Part shown: in pieces, positions 48,813-53,407 of the stretch
Position numbering within the stretch: the stretch's first letter is position 1
How the letters are laid out: each line of letters opens with the position of its first letter
Source of the DNA: Candidatus Hydrogenedentota bacterium
Lineage (GTDB): Bacteria > Hydrogenedentota > Hydrogenedentia > Hydrogenedentales > CAITNO01
Length of the DNA stretch: 53,407 nt
NCBI GenBank assembly: GCA_018056705.1
Contig: JAGPFE010000020.1
Span: 1 to 53,407 of the forward strand
Direction: 5' to 3'
The notes under the pieces: generated by a model
Databases searched by the model: none
Told to the model about the DNA's origin: nothing
The model's input: the letters and a program-made list of their open reading frames with translations, nothing else
Made by a program: the position numbers and the translations under genes

Positions 48813-51557
48813 ATGGGGGAAGAGGGGGCGATCCGTTCGCGTCGCGGGCTGATGCTTCTGGCAGTGCTGGTTCTGCTGACCGCCGGGATGTTCGGGAGTT
48901 GGCAGTTTTCCGCGGCCATGTACCGGGAAGACCTGTTACAGGCCATCCGGATCGCGCGGGCGGGTAATAACCCGAAACGGGTGAAGGCATTAACCGCGAC
49001 GAAGGCGGACTACGCAAACCCTGATTACCAGTGGTTGAAGCGGGAACTGGTCCAGGCCAAGGAGGCCGTTCCCAAGTGCCGATGGCTGTATATCATGCGG
49101 ATGGGGGAGGATGGCCGGATCTTTTCTCTTTGCGACAGTGACCCGGACTTTCCCGTGGATCACACCTTGCCGGGATTCATTTATGAGGATACATCAGGGG
49201 GATTCACGGAGATCCTGCTGCACGGGGTGGAGAAGGTATGGGGCCCTTACACGGATGCCTTTGGAACGTGGGTGACGGCGGCCGTGCCGATCCTGGACGA
49301 CGAGAGCGGGGACATCGTGGGCGTGCTGGGGATGGACGTGGCCTACCGGGACTGGCTGGTCGGCGTGCTGCGCCGGGCCCTTGCCCCCCTGGCGTTTACG
49401 ATCTTAATCACCCTGCTGGTCGTGGTCCTGCTGATCGAAGTCGAACTGCGGCGCCAGCGCAACCTGCGGGCCGCCGAGGCGGAAGCCGTCCGGATCCGGC
49501 TGAAACGGCTGCAGGCCCTTGCCACCGCGTCTGTAAGCAGGGCCATGGCCAGCGGCGATGTGCCGGCATTCGCCCGGGAAATTTCCGAACTGGCGGCCAG
49601 GGCGATGGGGGTGGAACGGGTGGGCGTGTGGCTGTTCGACGCGCCCCGGGTCACCCTGGTTAACGTGGACACGTACCTGCTGTCCCGGGACGCTCACGAG
49701 AGCGGGGAAACCATGGATGGCGAAGCCTTCCGCCGGGAATGGGAGGTGCTGGAAACCGACCGGTATTTCAGCGCGCTAGACGCCACAACGGATCCACGGA
49801 CCGAGGGGTATCAAGCGTACCTGTCTGCCCATGGCATCGTGTCCATGCTGGACGCGGCGGTGCGGGTACGCGGGGAGTTGTGGGGCGCGGTCTGTTTCGA
49901 GCACACGGGAGCCCGGCGGGAATGGACCGAGGGGGAGATCAGTTTCGTCTGCCAGGTGGCCGACCAGGTGGCCCTTGCCCTTGCCAACCAGTGGGAACGG
50001 GAGGAGCGAGAGCGCCAGGCGTTGCTGACCTCGGCCATGGAACAGGCCGAGGAAGCCATCATGATTACCGACGCCGCCGCCCGGATCCTTTACGTGAACG
50101 CCGCGTTCGAGCGGATGACGGGGTATGGACGGGAAGAGGTGGAGGGTAAAACGCCGGCTGTCCTGAAGAGCGGCCGGCAGGACGCGGATTACTATCGCAG
50201 GATGTGGGAGACGTTGCTGCGTGGGGGTGCCTGGACAGACCGACTGACAAACCGGAAGAAAAGCGGCGAACTTTACACGGTGAAAGAAACGATCGCGCCG
50301 GTCCGGGACGCGTCGGGACGGATCACCCATTTTGTTTCAACGGCGCGCGACATTACCGCCGCCCTGAAAGCGGCGGAACGGGAAGAAGAAGCCCGGAAAA
50401 TGGAAGTCGTGGGCAGGTTGGCTGGCGGCGTGGCCCACGATTTCAACAACATGCTGAACGTGATCCTTGGTCACGCGGATATGGCCCTGGAAGACATGGA
50501 GGAAGAATATCCGGCCCGGGAATACGTGGAAGAAATCCATCGGGCGGCCCTGCGGGCGGCCGCGCTGACCCGGCAGTTACTGGATTTCGCGCGGCGTCGT
50601 CCCGTGCGACCTCGTCCGCTGGACCTTCGGGAGGCGGTGCCCGGCATGCTGGACATGCTTGCCCGGCTGGTGGGCGAGGATATTGCCTTGCGGTGGGAGC
50701 CGCGGGCGGAAGACCTGACTGTCATGCTCGATCCCTCGCACCTGGACCAGGTACTGGTGAACCTGGTGGTTAACGCCCGGGACGCGATCGGCGGCCGACC
50801 GGGTCACGTGACCATCCGGGCGGGACGGGTCGTGGCGTGTCCGGAGTCGGGGGAGATCGCGGGAGAAAAAGAGGCCTGCCGGGAATACGTGGTGCTGGCG
50901 GTCATTGACGATGGACGGGGGATGACCGACGCGGTGCGGCAGCGGATTTTCGAGCCGTTTTTTACCACCAAGGAAGTGGGCCATGGAACAGGCCTGGGCC
51001 TGGCCACGGTGCACAGTATTGTGCAGGGCGCGGGCGGACATATCGAGGTAGACAGCGCGCCCGGTTGTGGCGCGGCGTTCCTGCTGTGTTTTCCGGCACT
51101 CGCACGTGGCGTGGAGGGCGACGCGTCCAGGGAGGGCCAGCAGGTCGCGCCGCGAACGGAGGCCGGGCGCGCGCCGGTTGCGGGATCCGGCATGACGGCC
51201 CTCGTGGTGGAAGACGAGGAGGCCATTCTTCGCCTGGCCCGGGTTGTCCTGGAGCGGGAGGGGTTTCGCGTGTGGACGGCGTCGCATCCGAAAGACGCGC
51301 TAGCCCTGCTGGAAATGATCGACACTGGCCTGGATCTCCTGTTGACCGACGTGATCATGCCTGAGATGAATGGCCGAGAACTGGCGGATGCCGTTATCGC
51401 GCGGTGCCCGGGGGTAAAATGCCTGTTCATGTCGGGGTATACCGACGAAATCATCGGCCGCCACGGTGTCCTGGAAGCGGGGGTGCACTTTGTTCAGAAG
51501 CCGTTTACCACGCGGACGTTGCGGGAGGCCATCGAGCAGGCGCTCGGTGGTCCTTGA
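48813..51557 (+). CDS. Hybrid sensor histidine kinase with GAF, PAS and receiver domains
   Basis: About 914 residues. Transmembrane helix 1 (GLMLLAVLVLLTAGMFGSWQ), a periplasmic sensor of about 150 residues (WLYIMRMGEDGRIFSLCDSD; cache-like), helix 2 at about 189-211, a GAF domain at about 230-393 (GVWLFDAPRVTLVNVDTYLL), a PAS domain at about 403-519 (ILYVNAAFERMTGYGREEVE), HisKA with GGVAHDFNNMLNVILG and His542, HATPase with VNLVVNARDAIGG (N-box) and GHGTGLGLATVHSIV, and a C-terminal receiver at about 793-912 with LLLTDVIMPEMNG and Asp846. An N-terminal extension from GTG 48780 or TTG 48756 is possible. No separate response regulator or output gene is adjacent, so the receiver must relay elsewhere. 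Confidence 0.93.
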   Translation: MGEEGAIRSRRGLMLLAVLVLLTAGMFGSWQFSAAMYREDLLQAIRIARAGNNPKRVKALTATKADYANPDYQWLKRELVQAKEAVPKCRWLYIMRMGEDGRIFSLCDSDPDFPVDHTLPGFIYEDTSGGFTEILLHGVEKVWGPYTDAFGTWVTAAVPILDDESGDIVGVLGMDVAYRDWLVGVLRRALAPLAFTILITLLVVVLLIEVELRRQRNLRAAEAEAVRIRLKRLQALATASVSRAMASGDVPAFAREISELAARAMGVERVGVWLFDAPRVTLVNVDTYLLSRDAHESGETMDGEAFRREWEVLETDRYFSALDATTDPRTEGYQAYLSAHGIVSMLDAAVRVRGELWGAVCFEHTGARREWTEGEISFVCQVADQVALALANQWEREERERQALLTSAMEQAEEAIMITDAAARILYVNAAFERMTGYGREEVEGKTPAVLKSGRQDADYYRRMWETLLRGGAWTDRLTNRKKSGELYTVKETIAPVRDASGRITHFVSTARDITAALKAAEREEEARKMEVVGRLAGGVAHDFNNMLNVILGHADMALEDMEEEYPAREYVEEIHRAALRAAALTRQLLDFARRRPVRPRPLDLREAVPGMLDMLARLVGEDIALRWEPRAEDLTVMLDPSHLDQVLVNLVVNARDAIGGRPGHVTIRAGRVVACPESGEIAGEKEACREYVVLAVIDDGRGMTDAVRQRIFEPFFTTKEVGHGTGLGLATVHSIVQGAGGHIEVDSAPGCGAAFLLCFPALARGVEGDASREGQQVAPRTEAGRAPVAGSGMTALVVEDEEAILRLARVVLEREGFRVWTASHPKDALALLEMIDTGLDLLLTDVIMPEMNGRELADAVIARCPGVKCLFMSGYTDEIIGRHGVLEAGVHFVQKPFTTRTLREAIEQALGGP

Positions 51558-51566
51558 GGGGTCGGG

Positions 51567-52838
51567 CTAGAGGACGCGGCGGAACAGGGGGATGCGACGA
51601 ATGAAGGACGCCGCGACGAAGGCGGACGTCGTCGACAGCAGGCACAGCACCGGGAACTTGAGAAGAGGATCCACAGTCCAGTCTCGCATCAGGCAAGCAG
51701 CCCCTATAACGAAAAAAGGATGGATAATATAGGCGGCGTAGGCACTGTCGGCCGCGAAACGCCACGCCGGTGTTTCGCGGTTCCATCGGGCGCGAAAGGC
51801 CGTCAGCAGTCCCACGGAAATACCCACACACAGTACGGGTTCCAGCAGCGCGTACAGCGCGGCCTGCCAGGTCCAGCCACCGAGAAAAGCCCCTACCCCT
51901 CCGGACGCGCCGCCACCAGCCACCAGGAGAAGCGGGATCATCGCGCAGGTTGCGATCGCGACCGCGACCCATGGACACGCGACGCGGCGCGAAAGTTGTT
52001 CCAGCCATTGCCCGGGACGGGCGGCAATCCCCACCAGGAACAGGGCAACATAGAGGGGGAAATGGGCGGGCTGGATGCCAAGCACGGGCAGGAACGCGCC
52101 CACGGGAAAGACGAGGCGGATGGCGAAAGCCGCCACCCCCATGGCGCACATGAAGGCCAGCACGCGAGGGGATCCGGGCAGGGGCATGGGACGCGATCTC
52201 CGCGGATAAAGCACGCGCCAGGCGACATAGGCAACGGTGAAAATCAGCAGGATTTCCGTGAACCACAGGGGCCCTGGTCCACAGGAATCCGGAAAGGTCG
52301 CGTGGAAGAAGGCGGGAAGGTTGTCACCGCGGGTACCGGCGAAACGGCGGATGATCGCCTCGCGCGCGGCGAGAACTTCCGGGGACAGGTCGCCCCGCGT
52401 GTCCAGTCGGTTCAGCAGTACCTCGGGCGAACCGCAGCGATACGCCATGTAGACGGCACATGGATTCAGGAAGAAGTAATAAACCACCAGCGGGACGCCA
52501 AGGCGTATACATCGGTCCTGGAGATAACGGGCGGGTCCCTTTCGGTCCAGGGAATCCGGGGTGAAATAGCCGGCGATGAAGAAAAACAGGGCCATGAAGA
52601 AGGCCTGGTTAAGGGCGGTAAAACACGTCAGCACCAGCGGCGCGAACGAGCCTGGAGGAGGCGGTATGACGTAATACCAGTCGCCAGCGGCGCCAAGGGT
52701 GATGGCAGCGTGATGACAGATCACCAGCACTGTCAGCGACGCGCGCAGGTGGGAAAGGTACGGTTCACGGGCTGCTCCCGTGATTGATACGGTACCAGTG
52801 GACGTTGCCTCGTGGTCTGGATGCGGCGTGGCGCGCAC
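51567..52838 (-). CDS. Acyltransferase 3 family membrane protein
   Basis: 423 residues, about ten transmembrane helices, PF01757-type. The N-terminal helix carries LSHLRASLTVLVICHHAAIT, including the usual charged Arg and the conserved His region. ALFFFIAGYFTPDSLDRKGP, PLWFTEILLIFTVAYVAWRV and AYAAYIIHPFFVIGAACL are further landmarks. Members transfer O-acyl groups to surface sugars or lipids. The start is a GTG at 52838; there is no ATG before the first helix. The gene is convergent with the hybrid kinase, with only 9 bp between the stops and no terminator seen. Confidence 0.9.
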   Translation of the reverse strand: MRATPHPDHEATSTGTVSITGAAREPYLSHLRASLTVLVICHHAAITLGAAGDWYYVIPPPPGSFAPLVLTCFTALNQAFFMALFFFIAGYFTPDSLDRKGPARYLQDRCIRLGVPLVVYYFFLNPCAVYMAYRCGSPEVLLNRLDTRGDLSPEVLAAREAIIRRFAGTRGDNLPAFFHATFPDSCGPGPLWFTEILLIFTVAYVAWRVLYPRRSRPMPLPGSPRVLAFMCAMGVAAFAIRLVFPVGAFLPVLGIQPAHFPLYVALFLVGIAARPGQWLEQLSRRVACPWVAVAIATCAMIPLLLVAGGGASGGVGAFLGGWTWQAALYALLEPVLCVGISVGLLTAFRARWNRETPAWRFAADSAYAAYIIHPFFVIGAACLMRDWTVDPLLKFPVLCLLSTTSAFVAASFIRRIPLFRRVL

Positions 52839-52893
52839 GGCATGCCTCGTTGGGTCGTTTCACGTGGGCTTATCCCGTGATCCGGCTAAAGGG

Positions 52894-52899
52894 TATAAT
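52894..52899 (+). promoter_or_regulatory. -10 box upstream of the VanZ-like gene
   Basis: A perfect TATAAT lies 69 bp before the ATG at 52968. The -35 region (TTATCC at 18 bp) is weak. Confidence 0.4.
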
Positions 52900-52967
52900 A
52901 CGGCACGTCGCGCGGGCATTTCCCGTGGTTTTCGAACCGGGCCGTACAAGGCCCCGGGTGTTTCAGC

Positions 52968-53407
52968 ATGCGAAATAAAGACGCGAGCGGTACGCGGCCG
53001 CGTAATCCGTGGCCGTGGATCACGGTAGGATGGTGCGCCCTGTTGTACTGGATGTCGTCGGGTCCCGTAAACGCGCCGGGAATGGGCCTGCCGGGCGTGG
53101 ACAAGGTGGCGCATGGCGTGGCCTATGCCATCCTGGCCGTGCTGGCGACGCTTTCCCTGGAACGGGACTGGCGTCACTGGTCCCCGGCAGCGTTGCGCTG
53201 GTTGCCGGTGCTGTTTACGGCCGTTTACGGGCTGAGCGATGAAGCGCACCAGTATTTCGTGGCGTCGAGACAAGCGGATCTCCTGGACTGGCTGGCGGAT
53301 GCCGTCGGCGGATTGGCTGGGGGGATCCTGATGACCCAGACGCGGCACTTCCGCTTCGCGGTGGGTGTCGGGGGCCGGCTGCCTATCCTGGCGGCGGCGC
53401 GTGAAGG
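52968..53407 (+). CDS. VanZ-like membrane protein (cut by window edge)
   Basis: An open frame from the ATG at 52968 to the window end, at least 146 codons. Residues include NPWPWITVGWCALLYWMSSG, GVDKVAHGVAYAILAVLATL, YGLSDEAHQYFVASRQADLL and DWLADAVGGLAGGILM. The DKxxHxxAYxxL and SDExHQxFVxxRxxDxxDxxAD patterns are those of VanZ-type proteins, small polytopic membrane proteins named after the teicoplanin-resistance accessory gene, mostly of unknown function. It diverges from the acyltransferase gene. The downstream part beyond residue 120 is not conserved in what can be seen. Confidence 0.88.
   Translation, partial: MRNKDASGTRPRNPWPWITVGWCALLYWMSSGPVNAPGMGLPGVDKVAHGVAYAILAVLATLSLERDWRHWSPAALRWLPVLFTAVYGLSDEAHQYFVASRQADLLDWLADAVGGLAGGILMTQTRHFRFAVGVGGRLPILAAARE

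Noticed and set aside
1..53407. tRNA or rRNA genes
   Set aside because: No T-loop GGTTCGAATCC-type motif within a cloverleaf and no rRNA core segment noticed on either strand; weak tRNAs could be missed by eye.

Overview
The window is a 53.4 kb piece of GC-rich bacterial chromosome carrying 34 protein genes, two of them cut by the window edges and one broken by a frameshift. No rRNA or tRNA was seen. Outer-membrane logic (a YdbH-type AsmA-like protein with a YnbE/YdbL partner, several lipoproteins) points to a diderm. Two secreted proteins end in a PVAG-type tripartite C-terminal tag (PVAG, hydrophobic helix, basic tail), and a third ends in a related helix plus RRR. Together with long Ig-like surface proteins and a GH78 rhamnosidase, this resembles uncultured lineages such as Hydrogenedentes, Sumerlaeota or PVC relatives. 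That taxonomic placement is inference only.

Layout. 0-2.5 kb: thiS-thiE-hemL operon (thiamine phosphate and tetrapyrrole precursors). 2.6-7.3 kb: a tagged Ig-domain surface protein, an MFS permease with an Ala/Pro tail, and a lipoprotein with two BamE/BLIP-like modules. 7.3-10.6 kb: translationally coupled genes for a 2-hydroxyacyl-CoA dehydratase/benzoyl-CoA reductase-like enzyme and its ATP-dependent activase. 10.7-14.3 kb: alpha-glucan phosphorylase and PilT. 14.3-16.3 kb (minus): two Opp/Dpp-type ABC ATPases. 16.3-17.9 kb: non-coding and repeat-rich, with a two-repeat type I-E-like CRISPR remnant, a 60-61 bp periodic degenerate repeat and a cluster of REP-like palindromes. 17.9-26.5 kb: a lipoprotein, then a sensory locus of a PhnD-6xPAS-SpoIIE-HATPase fusion, its STAS partner and a frameshifted chemoreceptor. 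26.6-31.2 kb: a glycine-repeat protein (minus), then ydbH and a fused ynbE-ydbL. 31.4-38.9 kb: PASTA/EF-hand and giant Ig-repeat surface proteins and an RRM protein, separated by REP-like clusters. 38.9-44.1 kb: DEAD-box helicase, SpeD, a recombinase-domain fragment, glutamine cyclotransferase and ClpX. 44.4-53.4 kb: GH78 rhamnosidase, OPA-type transporter, hybrid histidine kinase, acyltransferase 3 and a VanZ-like protein.

Regulation visible in sequence. Six near-consensus sigma70 promoters have a TTGACA -35 box (TTGTGT in one of them) exactly 17 bp from the -10 box, and a weaker seventh precedes the 5.7 kb lipoprotein. Several strong hairpin terminators are present.

The most striking large-scale signal is a base-composition switch near 27.1-27.4 kb. 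To its left the plus strand is C-rich, to its right it is G-rich, whichever strand the genes are on. This could be a replication origin, an inversion breakpoint or an assembly junction. The best candidates for an undescribed system are the one-protein ligand-sensing partner-switch module at 19.4-26.5 kb, the YnbE-YdbL fusion beside YdbH, and the families of repeated intergenic elements.
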